Positions 1 through 7,144 of a DNA stretch of 64,000 nt are shown here, one piece after another (positions within the stretch are counted from its first letter, which is position 1; each line of letters starts with the position of its first letter). The translations under genes were made by a program, and so were the position numbers. The stretch is from Streptomyces sp. NBC_01298. Lineage in GTDB: Bacteria; Actinomycetota; Actinomycetes; Streptomycetales; Streptomycetaceae. The DNA lies in assembly GCF_035978755.1 (NCBI RefSeq), contig NZ_CP108415.1, forward strand, positions 294,857 through 358,856, given 5' to 3'. The notes under the pieces are model-generated. The model worked only from the letters and a program-made list of their open reading frames with translations. It had not been told where the DNA came from and ran no database searches.

Positions 1-86
1 GTGACACCCGCCCGGCCCCCGCTCCCCGGCGGCCCGCTCCGGCCCGAAGAGCGGGCCCCTTGGATCGTCGCCCGGCCCTCGTCGCC

Positions 87-117
87 CGGCCCTGCGCCCT
101 TCTCGGGCGCGGGGCCG
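87..117 (+). terminator. GC-rich hairpin at window start
   Basis: A 10-bp stem (one T-G wobble) with arms at 87-96 and 108-117 and a loop containing CCTTCTCGGG. Near-identical hairpins occur at 1482-1513 and 2129-2158, each followed by a GTTCCGC-type tail. It probably ends a gene lying to the left of the window. There is no T-tract, as is usual in Streptomyces. Confidence 0.45.
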
Positions 118-204
118 CCGCGTTCCGCCCGCCCCGGCCACACCGGGGCCGCCGCCGCTCGCGCTGGCGGCGGCGCCAGCTTCCCTCGGGCGCGGGGCCT
201 GCCC

Positions 205-236
205 TTGCCGGTCTAGCTCGCCTCCCGTGCAGGTTG
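205..236 (+). promoter_or_regulatory. TTGC element, copy 11 (weak)
   Basis: TTGCCG at 205-210, 17-bp spacer, then TGCAGGTTG at 228-236, about 40 nt before the start at 275. It fits the family TTGC[GC]G-N17-GNCACNGT seen before the following genes, but the second block matches only at GCA. It is the weakest member. Confidence 0.35.
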
Positions 237-274
237 CGGCCCGTCAACAGCCGCGACCACCACGGAGAATCTCA

Positions 275-760
275 ATGACTGCCAGCCCGGCCGCCGCCCT
301 GTTCATCCCCGCCCTGGACGCCCAGGCCCGCATCACCCCCCACACGCCGTACACGTCCCTTACCCTGCCCGCCGACCGCCAGTACGGATGGCGTATGGCC
401 CAGCTCGGCGGTCTCCCCGAGGCCACCTACTACCACCCGGACGCCGTCCTCCACGTCCACGGCAAAGGCCTCGCCCAGCGCCTCCCGGTCAACCCGGTCG
501 CCTGGACCCTCGCTTCCGCCTGGCGCGGCGCCCAGCTCCCCTACCTCCTGGTCGGTCCCGCCCTCATCACGGGCACCGAGAACCGCCACGACGGCAGCTT
601 CGCCGCACTGCCCGCGCCGCTTGCCGCGCAGACCCAGAACGCCATCGCGGCGGCCACCGCCTGGTGGCGGGACAACCACCTCCACCTGCCGTTGTGGCCG
701 TTCAGCCTCGACAGCGCCGCGTTCGCTCCCGCCATCACCGCCACCCGCAACGCCCTCTAG
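275..760 (+). CDS. hypothetical plasmid protein (161 aa)
   Basis: Unrecognised soluble protein of 161 residues. The ATG at 275 is chosen because GGAG lies 8 nt upstream (264-267); an in-frame extension to 227 lacks a comparable ribosome binding site. The protein is rich in Ala, Pro and aromatic residues (WW near residue 128), has no signal peptide or membrane segment, and no catalytic motif that I recognise. It is the first of twelve short same-strand genes and is closed by a strong hairpin at 781-814, so it looks monocistronic. Codon use is typical of the window. The coding call is fairly sure; the function is unknown. Confidence 0.7.
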   Translation: MTASPAAALFIPALDAQARITPHTPYTSLTLPADRQYGWRMAQLGGLPEATYYHPDAVLHVHGKGLAQRLPVNPVAWTLASAWRGAQLPYLLVGPALITGTENRHDGSFAALPAPLAAQTQNAIAAATAWWRDNHLHLPLWPFSLDSAAFAPAITATRNAL

Positions 761-780
761 GCGACGCCAGCCCTTTCCTC

Positions 781-814
781 GCCTGCCCCGCGCCCTCCAG
801 GGTGCGGGGCAGGC
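781..814 (+). terminator. hairpin terminator after the 275-760 gene
   Basis: An 11-bp perfect stem (arms 781-791 and 804-814, core CCTGCCCCGC) with a 12-nt loop, 21 nt after the stop codon. No T-run follows. It probably stops transcription of the preceding small gene. Confidence 0.6.
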
Positions 815-922
815 CCGTGATCGGCCGCACCGTGCGCCCGCCGGGCCGCCACATGAGACGGGCCCCCGCCGCCCGGCTCCGTGGGCGCCCCGCTGGCGGC
901 CGGCGGCCCCGGCGAGTGGGTG

Positions 923-981
923 TTGCGGGGCTTGCCTGCGGCCGCGGCACTGTCAGGTCACCAGCCGGGGGAGTGGTGACC
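923..981 (+). promoter_or_regulatory. TTGC element copy 1 plus inverted repeat
   Basis: TTGCGG (923-928), 17-bp spacer starting GGCTTGCC, then GGCACTGTC (946-954). A perfect 8-bp inverted repeat follows at once: GGTCACCA (956-963), loop GCCGGGGGAG (964-973), TGGTGACC (974-981). The gene starts at 1066. The fixed 17-bp spacing suggests a promoter whose second block is not TAnnnT-like; the repeat could be an operator or a 5' leader hairpin. A C-rich stretch at 981-998 could pair with the G-rich loop instead. Confidence 0.55.
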
Positions 982-1065
982 ACCCCCACCCCCCGTCCGC
1001 CTAACTCCCGGCCACCGAGAACCACCGCCGGGCCCCGGCCGCAACCAGAGCTTCGAGGAGACCCC

Positions 1066-1362
1066 TTGACCACCCACATCCAGCGCCCCGCGACGGTCAC
1101 CGCTCCCATCGACGACACCGACACCACCACGGCCGCCGACGTCGCGCACACCCTGTTCGACGAGGTACGAAGGGCCGCCTGGGACAAGGCGTCCGACCAT
1201 CCCGACGACTACGACCTCATGCTCCGAGTCGACGCCATGGCCCCGGCCGACGCTGTCGAAGCCCTGAAGAAGGCGTGCCTGCCTTCGGACCTGATCGAGC
1301 CGATCGCCGCAGCCCTCGCGCTCCTGGCCCCGCACATCTACGCCCCCTCCCGCTCCGTCTGA
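1066..1362 (+). CDS. hypothetical small protein (98 aa)
   Basis: Unrecognised 98-residue protein. The TTG start at 1066 is supported by GAGGAG at 1055-1060 and by the next gene, whose ribosome binding site and first residues (MTTRIQRP there, MTTHIQRP here) are nearly identical but begin with GTG. The body is helical and acidic (FDEVRRAAWDKASDHPDDYDL), without membrane segments or known motifs. It has its own TTGC element upstream and a 15-bp terminator hairpin just downstream, so it is probably expressed alone. Function unknown. Confidence 0.7.
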   Translation: MTTHIQRPATVTAPIDDTDTTTAADVAHTLFDEVRRAAWDKASDHPDDYDLMLRVDAMAPADAVEALKKACLPSDLIEPIAAALALLAPHIYAPSRSV

Positions 1363-1377
1363 CCCTTTACACCCGCC

Positions 1378-1416
1378 CCGGTGCCCCGGGCCGCTGCCTG
1401 TGGCCCGGGGCACCGG
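1378..1416 (+). terminator. strong hairpin terminator (15-bp stem)
   Basis: A perfect 15-bp stem, arms 1378-1392 and 1402-1416 (CCGGTGCCCCGGGCC and its complement), 9-nt loop, 15 nt after the stop at 1362. Confidence 0.75.
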
Positions 1417-1481
1417 CGTTCCCGCCCGGGCCACCTCTGCGGCCGCCCCGGGCCTGCCTCCAGGCTTTCTGGATCGTCTCC

Positions 1482-1513
1482 CGGCCCCGCGCCCCTCCCC
1501 GGGTGCGGGGCCG
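1482..1513 (+). terminator. repeated GC-rich hairpin
   Basis: Stem CGGCCCCGC (1482-1490) with GCGGGGCCG (1505-1513). Same sequence family as 87-117 and 2129-2158, including the following GTTCCGC stretch. It seems to be part of a reused intergenic cassette that also carries the TTGC element. Confidence 0.45.
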
Positions 1514-1609
1514 CCGTGTTCCGCCCGCCCGTGCCACGCCGTGGGCGCCCCGCGCGCGCCGGCGGCCCGAGGCGCCCGACGGCCCCGGCTCCGCCCCGGC
1601 GGGTGGGTG

Positions 1610-1667
1610 TTGCGGGGCTTGCCTACGGGGGCGGCACTGTCGGGTCACCGGCCGGGGAGTGGCGACC
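1610..1667 (+). promoter_or_regulatory. TTGC element copy 2 plus inverted repeat
   Basis: TTGCGG (1610-1615), 17-bp spacer (GGCTTGCC conserved), GGCACTGTC (1633-1641), then GGTCACCG (1643-1650), loop GCCGGGGAG, TGGCGACC (1660-1667). Compared with copy 1 the stem has one A-C mismatch and a terminal G-T pair. The gene starts at 1745. Confidence 0.55.
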
Positions 1668-1744
1668 ACCCCCACCCCCCGGCCGCCCAACACACCGCCC
1701 CGCCCCGGCTCCCTGCCGCACCCCAGAGCCTTCGAGGAGACCCC

Positions 1745-2068
1745 GTGACCACCCGCATCCAGCGCCCCACCACTGGCCGACTGCGCAGCATCCGCCCCGA
1801 GCGGCACTACGGCGGATCCCTGGGCGTCACCATCTGGACCTACTCCCGCACCCTCAACGGCCGCCGTGTCGAAGTCGACATCACCCACGACGCCCTCACC
1901 CGCACCACTGTCCTGCGGGTCTACCCCTGGGGCGGCGCCACCGCCGCCCGCGAGGTCACCCTCCACCACCTGACCCGCAAGGACGTCGGCCGACTGGTCT
2001 ACCGCGCCCCCTACCGCAACCCCGCAGGCTACGCAGTCCCCGCCCAGGGCGCTGCCCTCCCCGCCTAG
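1745..2068 (+). CDS. hypothetical small protein (107 aa), N-terminus shared with the preceding gene
   Basis: Unrecognised 107-residue basic protein. GTG at 1745 follows GAGGAG (1734-1739). Its first eight residues and about 40 nt around the start nearly match the gene at 1066, but the rest (RPERHYGGSLGVTIWTYSRT, then a beta-rich HGDxT-like region with VEVDITHDALTRTTVLRVYPW) is unrelated, so only the leader and N-terminus were copied. No membrane or catalytic motif is visible. It is flanked by its own TTGC element and by the hairpin at 2129-2158. Coding is likely; function unknown. Confidence 0.68.
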   Translation: MTTRIQRPTTGRLRSIRPERHYGGSLGVTIWTYSRTLNGRRVEVDITHDALTRTTVLRVYPWGGATAAREVTLHHLTRKDVGRLVYRAPYRNPAGYAVPAQGAALPA

Positions 2069-2128
2069 ACACCAAGCCCCCACGCCTGGCACCGGCCCGC
2101 CCGGTCCCGCTTCGCTCGCAGGCCTCCC

Positions 2129-2158
2129 GGCCCCGCGTCCCTCCTCGGGCGCGGGGCC
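2129..2158 (+). terminator. repeated GC-rich hairpin
   Basis: Stem GGCCCCGCG (2129-2137) with CGCGGGGCC (2150-2158). It closes the gene ending at 2068 and belongs to the cassette repeated at 87 and 1482. Confidence 0.5.
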
Positions 2159-2239
2159 GACGCGTTCCGCACACCCCCGCCACACGGTGGCCGCCCCTGG
2201 CTCGCGGCCGGCGGCTCCGGCTCCACCAGCGGGTGGGTG

Positions 2240-2300
2240 TTGCGGGGCTAGGCCCACGGCCCGGCACGGTGAGGTTGCTGGCCGGGGGAGTGGCGCATCC
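2240..2300 (+). promoter_or_regulatory. TTGC element copy 3 plus diverged inverted repeat
   Basis: TTGCGG (2240-2245), 17 bp, GGCACGGTG (2263-2271), then GGTTGCTG (2273-2280), the invariant loop GCCGGGGGAG (2281-2290) and TGGCGCATCC (2291-2300). The stem sequence differs from the other copies but still offers TGC/GCA and GG/CC pairs, which hints at compensatory change around a fixed loop. The gene starts at 2467; the rest of 2301-2466 shows nothing further. Confidence 0.5.
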
Positions 2301-2466
2301 CAAGGGCTCAACTCCCAACGCACCACGAAGCGAAGGGCCCAGGGCCCTCCAGACACGGATGCCCCGTCCGGCAGCAGCCGCAGCACGCCGACCAGTTTTC
2401 GCCTGCGGCCCCCGATCCCGCCGTCCCCGTTCCCATCACAGGCGATCACCGCCGCATTGGAGCCAC

Positions 2467-3204
2467 ATGCCCAAGTACTTGCCCCAGACCGACTTTCTGC
2501 CCAAGCAGATCGCCGAGCTTCGCAACCGCTTGAAGAACGAAACCCGCCAGAGCGCCGACATCCACCGCACCTCACCCCAGCACTACCGGCTGGCCCTGGC
2601 CAGTGAGCGAGTCGCTCTGACCGTTACCTGGCGCCGGAACCACCGCGGCGCCTGGAAGTGGAACCACTCGACCCTCACCGTCGATGGCACACCCCGTGAG
2701 CTGGCCCGTGACTTCAAGGACTTCATGCACATCTGGAACGACCCCGACGTCCTGTCCCGCCCGGGCGGGCGTTCCGAAGTCCCGACCCTGACGCCCATAA
2801 ACGACGAGACCCAGCTCCCGCACGCCGTGCGCCAGATACTCGACCGGATCCGCAACGCTGCCGAGCGGAAGACCGACAACGGCACGATCGATGTGCTCGC
2901 CGCCGCTACCGACGCGGGATACACCATCCAGGTCACTGGACCCAAGGGCACCGTGCACATGCACTACGTGCCCTGCCGCCACACGCCTGGCTCGTGGACC
3001 CTGGCCGCGCGCCACGCGTTCCAGATCTACGACACCAACGGCATGGAGCGCACCAAGAGGTTCGCCGGAAGCCTGGCAGCCGCCCTGGCCGACATGTTCG
3101 GGATCAACGCAGCACCCGCTGTTCCCCTGCGGACCGGCCACGAACGCCAGGCCTCCAAGAGCAACGCGGTGCTCGTCAGGAGGCACTCGGTCATCCGCGT
3201 CTGA
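2467..3204 (+). CDS. hypothetical protein (245 aa)
   Basis: Unrecognised 245-residue basic protein. ATG 2467 is the first plausible start after the copy-3 element; the open frame runs far upstream but through intergenic repeats. The ribosome binding site is weak. The N-terminal third (QIAELRNRLKNETRQSADIH) may be helical; two beta-rich parts (VALTVTWRRNHRGAWKWNHSTL and YTIQVTGPKGTVHMHYVPC) each end in Trp- or His-rich strands and may be a repeated fold. There is no signal peptide or transmembrane segment. It could bind nucleic acid, but only composition suggests that. Confidence 0.65.
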   Translation: MPKYLPQTDFLPKQIAELRNRLKNETRQSADIHRTSPQHYRLALASERVALTVTWRRNHRGAWKWNHSTLTVDGTPRELARDFKDFMHIWNDPDVLSRPGGRSEVPTLTPINDETQLPHAVRQILDRIRNAAERKTDNGTIDVLAAATDAGYTIQVTGPKGTVHMHYVPCRHTPGSWTLAARHAFQIYDTNGMERTKRFAGSLAAALADMFGINAAPAVPLRTGHERQASKSNAVLVRRHSVIRV

Positions 3205-3371
3205 CCGGCTGCACCCCGGCTCGGGCCCCCTGGCCCCTGGCTCCGCTCCTGGCGGTGCCGGGGGCCGTTCCACACCCGCTCTCGCGGCCCGGCCCGGGGG
3301 GTCGCTCCCCCCGGCCGCCGCGCCCCTGGCTCCCGTTCGCGGCCGGCGGCTCCGGCTCCGCCGCGCGGGTG

Positions 3372-3430
3372 TTGCGGGGCTTGCCGGTCCGTCCGGCACT
3401 GTCCGAGCACCGGCCGGGGGAGTGGTGACC
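3372..3430 (+). promoter_or_regulatory. TTGC element copy 4 plus inverted repeat
   Basis: TTGCGG (3372-3377), 17-bp spacer (GGCTTGCC kept), GGCACTGTC (3395-3403), GAGCACCG (3405-3412), loop GCCGGGGGAG (3413-3422), TGGTGACC (3423-3430). Within the spacer TGCCGG and CCGGCA can form a 6-bp hairpin. The gene starts at 3558. A further GC hairpin lies around 3219-3264 after the preceding gene. Confidence 0.55.
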
Positions 3431-3557
3431 ACCCCCACCCCTCGGCCGCCCAACGCCCCGCCCCGTCACTGTCCAGACCTGCCGGACACCACCCCGCACT
3501 TCTCCCGCGCCATCCGCGCACTTCCGTATCCCACCGCCCCGAAAGGCACCTACCCGC

Positions 3558-3863
3558 ATGTCGTCTGTCCGTCTGAACAAGAACGAGACCCTGCTCGTGG
3601 TCCTGACCGTGCTGGTGGTCATGTTCTGCGCTCTCCTGGTTCTTCTGCTCTCCATCGACGATCAGGACTCCCGTACCGGCCGCCACGCCACCCCCGCCGC
3701 TGCTGTCACGCAGTGCGCCACCAAGCCGACCACCCCCGCCACCGTTCCCGGCGACCCCCGGCCCACCACCGCCCCCCGCCCGGTACAGACCGCCCCGAAG
3801 ACCCCGGCCGCCCCCAAGCAGCTGCGCCCTGCCCCCAAGGCGCCCGCCGCCCGCACCCGCTGA
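3558..3863 (+). CDS. small single-pass membrane protein (101 aa)
   Basis: A 101-residue protein with a short charged N-terminus (MSSVRLNKNE), one hydrophobic membrane helix at about residues 12-33 (LLVVLTVLVVMFCALLVLLL) and a Pro/Ala/Thr/Lys-rich low-complexity tail. The helix lacks a signal peptidase site, so it is probably a membrane anchor with an extended basic tail outside or inside the cell. ATG 3558 follows GAAAGG at 3541-3546. Its own TTGC element lies upstream and a hairpin at 3893-3924 closes it. No family is recognised. Confidence 0.7.
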   Translation: MSSVRLNKNETLLVVLTVLVVMFCALLVLLLSIDDQDSRTGRHATPAAAVTQCATKPTTPATVPGDPRPTTAPRPVQTAPKTPAAPKQLRPAPKAPAARTR

Positions 3864-3892
3864 CCCCGGCCTGCTCCCCGCTCCGCCCCCCC

Positions 3893-3924
3893 GGCCCCGG
3901 CCCCGCACCCGCGGTGCCGGGGCC
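3893..3924 (+). terminator. hairpin terminator
   Basis: GGCCCCGGC (3893-3901) pairs with GCCGGGGCC (3916-3924), 30 nt after the stop at 3863. Three near-copies of CCATGCCTGCGG follow at 3928, 3978 and 4002, a small direct repeat of unknown meaning. Confidence 0.6.
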
Positions 3925-4158
3925 GTCCCATGCCTGCGGCTCCCGTCGCGTCCCGCCCGGCCCGCCGCCGTCCCGTCCCATGCCTGCGGCTCACTCCCGT
4001 TCCATGCCTGCGGGCCCGCCACCCCCGGGCCCCGGGCCGTGGCCGTCATGGGCCGCCCGGCCGCCGCCTCACCACGCCCCGCCCCACCGCGCCCCGCCCC
4101 CTTCCCGCCAACGTCGCGCGCGGGCCGGACCGTCCCGTGGCCGGCACGACCGAGGTGG

Positions 4159-4190
4159 TTGCGGTGCTTGCCCCCACCTCGAGCACGCTG
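4159..4190 (+). promoter_or_regulatory. TTGC element copy 6 (no inverted repeat)
   Basis: TTGCGG (4159-4164), 17-bp spacer starting TGCTTGCC, then AGCACGCTG (4182-4190), about 110 nt before the start at 4302. It has the two blocks but lacks the GGTCACC inverted repeat. Confidence 0.42.
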
Positions 4191-4301
4191 CGGCAACTTC
4201 ACCGCCACCCCGCCGCCACCCCGTCTCCGGCCACGCGATGCCCACCCCCGGCCAGCAGGCGCAGCAGGCGGCCCCCCTTTCACCACCAGGAAGCCACCCC
4301 C

Positions 4302-4727
4302 GTGACGACCCTCCCGCCCGCACCACGCCCCTGCACCTTCTGCCCCTACAAGACCGAAGTCCCCTCCGGTGTCTGGTCGGAAGAGGACTACGCCAAACTC
4401 CCCCTCTACGACGGCCCCACCTGGACTCAGCCCCCCGGGCTGTTCCAATGCCACGTCCACGACCGCGACGACGACAGCGCCCGCGTCTGCGGCGGCTGGG
4501 CCGGATGCCACGACATGGCGGAGTCCCTCAGCCTCCGCCTGGCGCACGCGTTCGGTGAGATCAGCCTGGAGACCGCGCAGACCATCCTCGACTACGTCTC
4601 CCCAGTCCCGCTGTTCGCCTCCGGTGCCGAAGCCGCCGCTCACGGCATCCGCGAGATCCTCAACCCCGGCCCCGACGCCCGCCACGCCATCGGCAAGCTC
4701 CGCCGCACCCGGTCCGACCTCACCTGA
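4302..4727 (+). CDS. DUF6283-like cysteine-rich protein (141 aa)
   Basis: The N-terminal pattern CTFCPYKTEVPSGVW, then LPLYDGPT, FQCHVHD and VCGGWAGCHD, matches what I recall of DUF6283, a small Cys/His-rich family of Streptomyces and actinophages. The spaced CxxC, CH and CxxxxxCH pairs suggest a bound zinc ion in the first 70 residues; the rest is a helical, acidic C-terminus. GTG 4302 is preceded by AGGAAG (4288-4293). The family function is unknown. It lies in the small-gene array with a diverged TTGC element upstream. Confidence 0.78.
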   Translation: MTTLPPAPRPCTFCPYKTEVPSGVWSEEDYAKLPLYDGPTWTQPPGLFQCHVHDRDDDSARVCGGWAGCHDMAESLSLRLAHAFGEISLETAQTILDYVSPVPLFASGAEAAAHGIREILNPGPDARHAIGKLRRTRSDLT

Positions 4728-4845
4728 ACGCCCGCCCCCACCCCACGAGCACGGTGGCCCGCCCTGCCCGCCAACCCACCAGAGGCGACACCCCGCTCGC
4801 CCCCGCTCGCTGCTGGCGGCCCCGGGCTGCCCGGCGGGGCGGGTG

Positions 4846-4904
4846 TTGCGGGGCTTACCCGCCTGCCCGGCAGCGTCGGGTCACCGGCCGGGGGAGTGGT
4901 GACC
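4846..4904 (+). promoter_or_regulatory. TTGC element copy 5 plus inverted repeat
   Basis: TTGCGG (4846-4851), 17 bp, GGCAGCGTC (4869-4877), GGTCACCG (4879-4886), loop GCCGGGGGAG (4887-4896), TGGTGACC (4897-4904). The start codon is at 4954, the shortest leader among the copies that carry the repeat. Confidence 0.55.
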
Positions 4905-4953
4905 ACCCCCACCCCCCGGCCGCCCAGAGCCGCAACCTGTCAGGAGCATCGGC

Positions 4954-5280
4954 ATGACCGTGTACTGGGTGTTCTTCCCGCAGACCCCCCAACATCCCAG
5001 CCCCGAGGCGCGTATGGAGCACGCACCGAACCTGTTCGTCCCCGAACGCGCCCTCCAGCACCGCGCCCAGCACCAGACCAGCAGGGTCTACTACGACGGC
5101 GTCGTCCGCCGGACCCCGCAGCCGACCGAGGACTTCCCCCAGGCAGACCGCACCGCCCTCCTGCACGTGTGGCGCCGCCGCAGCGCCGAACCGGTCCCGG
5201 ACCTCACCGACACCCCGGACGAGCTGTGGAAGCTGTCGCCCAAGGGCGGCCTGGAACGCTCTCCCTGGCAGGCACGCTAA
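4954..5280 (+). CDS. hypothetical small protein (108 aa)
   Basis: Unrecognised 108-residue protein starting MTVYWVFFPQTPQHPSPEAR. ATG 4954 is preceded by CAGGAG about 10 nt upstream. It ends with a basic-aromatic tail (DELWKLSPKGGLERSPWQAR). No signal peptide follows, because the hydrophobic N-terminus is too short. It sits between TTGC copies 5 and 9. Function unknown. Confidence 0.66.
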   Translation: MTVYWVFFPQTPQHPSPEARMEHAPNLFVPERALQHRAQHQTSRVYYDGVVRRTPQPTEDFPQADRTALLHVWRRRSAEPVPDLTDTPDELWKLSPKGGLERSPWQAR

Positions 5281-5459
5281 ACACCCGCCCCCGCGCCCCC
5301 CTGCCCCCGGGACCACTCCTGCCGCTCCAGCCCGGCCCCGCGCCCCGGACGCCCCCCGCCCGGCTGCGGGGCTCACCCGGCTCCCCCCTGCCAGCAGCCC
5401 AGCAGCGGCCGCGCAACCCGCACCCGCGCCCGGCCGCGCCGTGTCCGCCCCCCTGATGC

Positions 5460-5492
5460 TTGCAGCGCTAACCCCTTGCCCCGCCACGGTCC
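5460..5492 (+). promoter_or_regulatory. TTGC element copy 9
   Basis: TTGCAG (5460-5465), 17-bp spacer, GCCACGGTCC (5483-5492), 50 nt before the GTG at 5542. The second block keeps CAC and GT. There is no GGTCACC repeat. Confidence 0.4.
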
Positions 5493-5541
5493 TCCCACCG
5501 GCCCGCACCAGCGATGCCACCCACGGCACAAGGGAGTCCCC

Positions 5542-6189
5542 GTGACCTTCGACATGTACACCAAGGGCGCCACACCGAAGCAGGAAGAGGCCCTCCACCA
5601 GGCCGCCTGCACGGCCTTCGACGCCGCGGTAGCCGAGCGCAACGGACTGCCCGGGGACCCGCAGCAGCAGGAGGCACAGCGGAAGGTCGATGCCGCCTAC
5701 GACAGGATGCAGAAGACGCACACCTCCCACTTCGGCCTGAGCAACTACGGCATGGGCAGGTACCTGGACGTCATGGACAGGCTCGGCATGCTCACCACCG
5801 ACTACGAGCCGACCTCCTGGCCCGAACTCCCGGCCAGCCTCACATGGGAGGACATCGACGCCGCCGGAGAAGCCCCGGACACGCCGGACGACACCCTCCC
5901 CGTGAAGGCCGCCGCCCTCGACTACCTCCACGCGCTTGACGCGCACTTGTCCTGGCACCCGGAGCACCTCACCGGGATCGCGGCGCACAAGTTCACCTCC
6001 AACGACGGATGGCACGTCACCCCCAAGGAGATCGAGACCGCCCTGACCGCCTACCGCACCCACACCGGCGAGGAGGTCAAGGCCATCCTGAGTTCCGCCG
6101 AAGGCGGCTCCATCGACATCGACCGCTGGATGCAGTGGATCGCCTACCTCGAACGCTCCAAGGAACGAGAAGGCTTCGAGGTCCACTGA
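5542..6189 (+). CDS. hypothetical protein (215 aa)
   Basis: Unrecognised acidic, helix-rich protein of 215 residues. GTG 5542 follows AAGGGAG at about 5530; upstream in-frame codons fall in GC-rich intergenic DNA. Visible features are FGLSNYGMGRYLDVMDRLGM near residue 65 and a C-terminal block (GWHVTPKEIETAL, then MQWIAYLERSKEREGFEVH) resembling phage-type orphan proteins. No membrane or catalytic motif. It is followed by a 9-bp terminator hairpin at 6208-6238. Confidence 0.7.
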   Translation: MTFDMYTKGATPKQEEALHQAACTAFDAAVAERNGLPGDPQQQEAQRKVDAAYDRMQKTHTSHFGLSNYGMGRYLDVMDRLGMLTTDYEPTSWPELPASLTWEDIDAAGEAPDTPDDTLPVKAAALDYLHALDAHLSWHPEHLTGIAAHKFTSNDGWHVTPKEIETALTAYRTHTGEEVKAILSSAEGGSIDIDRWMQWIAYLERSKEREGFEVH

Positions 6190-6207
6190 CGCCTGCTCGG
6201 CTGGACC

Positions 6208-6238
6208 GGCCCGCCCGATCACACCGACTGGGCGGGCC
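6208..6238 (+). terminator. hairpin terminator
   Basis: GGCCCGCCC (6208-6216) pairs with GGGCGGGCC (6230-6238), 18 nt after the stop at 6189. Confidence 0.6.
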
Positions 6239-6266
6239 ACCCTGTGGCACCACCGCCCCGGCTGAT

Positions 6267-6299
6267 TTGCCGGCCTTGCCGTGCCACCGGGCACCGTCC
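6267..6299 (+). promoter_or_regulatory. TTGC element copy 8
   Basis: TTGCCG (6267-6272), 17-bp spacer containing CTTGCC, GGCACCGTCC (6290-6299), 50 nt before ATG 6350. It is one of the best matches outside the five repeat-bearing copies, although the spacer has diverged. Confidence 0.5.
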
Positions 6300-6349
6300 A
6301 TCAGCCGCACCGCACCCGCGTGCCCACCACCCGCTGAGAGAGGCCCAGC

Positions 6350-6655
6350 ATGAGCGACAACATCGCATCGGAACACACCGTCGGCGAGCACACCATCCAC
6401 GGCCGCCGCGTGGAAGTGCACCGCCTGACGTGGAAGGACCACCCCGGCTTGAGCTTCGAGGTGATCGACGCCGAGACCGGCGACCTTCTCACCGAGACCG
6501 AGAGCTTCGACGACTACCCCACCGAGGAACAGCTCACCGCCCTGGTCGAGGCCAGCAACACCGCCGACGCGCAGTCCGGGGACGGGCACGAGGACTGCTT
6601 CGGCGCCCACGTCACTGCCGACGGCCACGCTGACTGCGACGGCAACGTCCTGTAA
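6350..6655 (+). CDS. hypothetical small acidic protein (101 aa)
   Basis: A 101-residue acidic protein. ATG 6350 follows GAGAGAGG. It has a beta-like half (HTIHGRRVEVHRLTWKDHPG, FEVIDAETGDLL) and a C-terminus with DGHEDCFGAHVTADGHADCD, whose repeated DGHxDC motif could hold a metal ion. That is inference from residues only. The reading frame stays open after the TAA stop until 6871 (see the next entry). Function unknown. Confidence 0.68.
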   Translation: MSDNIASEHTVGEHTIHGRRVEVHRLTWKDHPGLSFEVIDAETGDLLTETESFDDYPTEEQLTALVEASNTADAQSGDGHEDCFGAHVTADGHADCDGNVL

Positions 6656-6739
6656 CCCGGCCGGCCGCGACCCGCCTGCCGCCCCATCCCATACCGCGCT
6701 GCGCCCCCACCCCGCCCCCCGTCGGGAACGTCCCCCGAC

Positions 6740-6871
6740 CCACGCCCGACCGGCTTCAGCGCCGAGTCGGCGCCGCCGCCAGGCCGTACGGCATGCACCG
6801 TGTGGCCCGGCGTCTACCTGGTCCGGCGCACCGACGGCGGACCCTGGGAGAACCTCCACCTGTCCGACTGA
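6740..6871 (+). pseudogene. possible coding remnant or stop-readthrough extension
   Basis: In the frame of the preceding gene, past its TAA at 6653, codons continue without a stop to TGA 6869-6871. The last 39 residues look protein-like (VWPGVYLVRRTDGGPWENLH) with high GC3. A perfect terminator hairpin (6893-6920) follows directly. No ATG, GTG or TTG start gives more than 23 residues. It is either a decayed gene, a gene with a non-standard start, or a readthrough domain. Low certainty. Confidence 0.3.
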
Positions 6872-6892
6872 GCAGCCGCACCGCCCCCGCGA

Positions 6893-6920
6893 CCCCGGGC
6901 CCGCGTCCAGCGGCCCGGGG
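6893..6920 (+). terminator. hairpin terminator with short T-rich tail
   Basis: CCCCGGGCC (6893-6901) pairs with GGCCCGGGG (6912-6920), followed by CTTTCC. It lies 21 nt after the TGA at 6871, not after the annotated stop at 6655. Confidence 0.65.
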
Positions 6921-7041
6921 CTTTCCATGTCCACGCCCCCAGCCCCGCACGGCGGCCGGGCCCGCCCCCCGAGCGTCCCGGGCCCGCGCCGTGCACCGTG
7001 CGGAAGCCCGCCCGGGACACCCCCATCGGTGACGGCTCCGC

Positions 7042-7074
7042 TTGTGAGGCTTGCCGGCTCCCGGGCCACCGTAC
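7042..7074 (+). promoter_or_regulatory. TTGC element copy 7
   Basis: TTGTGA (7042-7047), 17-bp spacer starting GGCTTGCCGG (shared with copy 4), GCCACCGTAC (7065-7074), 71 nt before ATG 7145. The first block is diverged but spacing and spacer start are conserved. Confidence 0.42.
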
Positions 7075-7144
7075 GGACACCAAGCAGCCGCACCGCCCCG
7101 GCTCGGACCACGCCACCAGACCCGTACCTCAAGGGGAGCACCAC

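Noticed and set aside
923..954. Sigma-54-like promoter (GGCAC and TTGC blocks)
   Set aside because: Order and spacing are wrong for sigma-54 (GGCAC must precede TTGC by a few bp) and Streptomyces lacks sigma-54.
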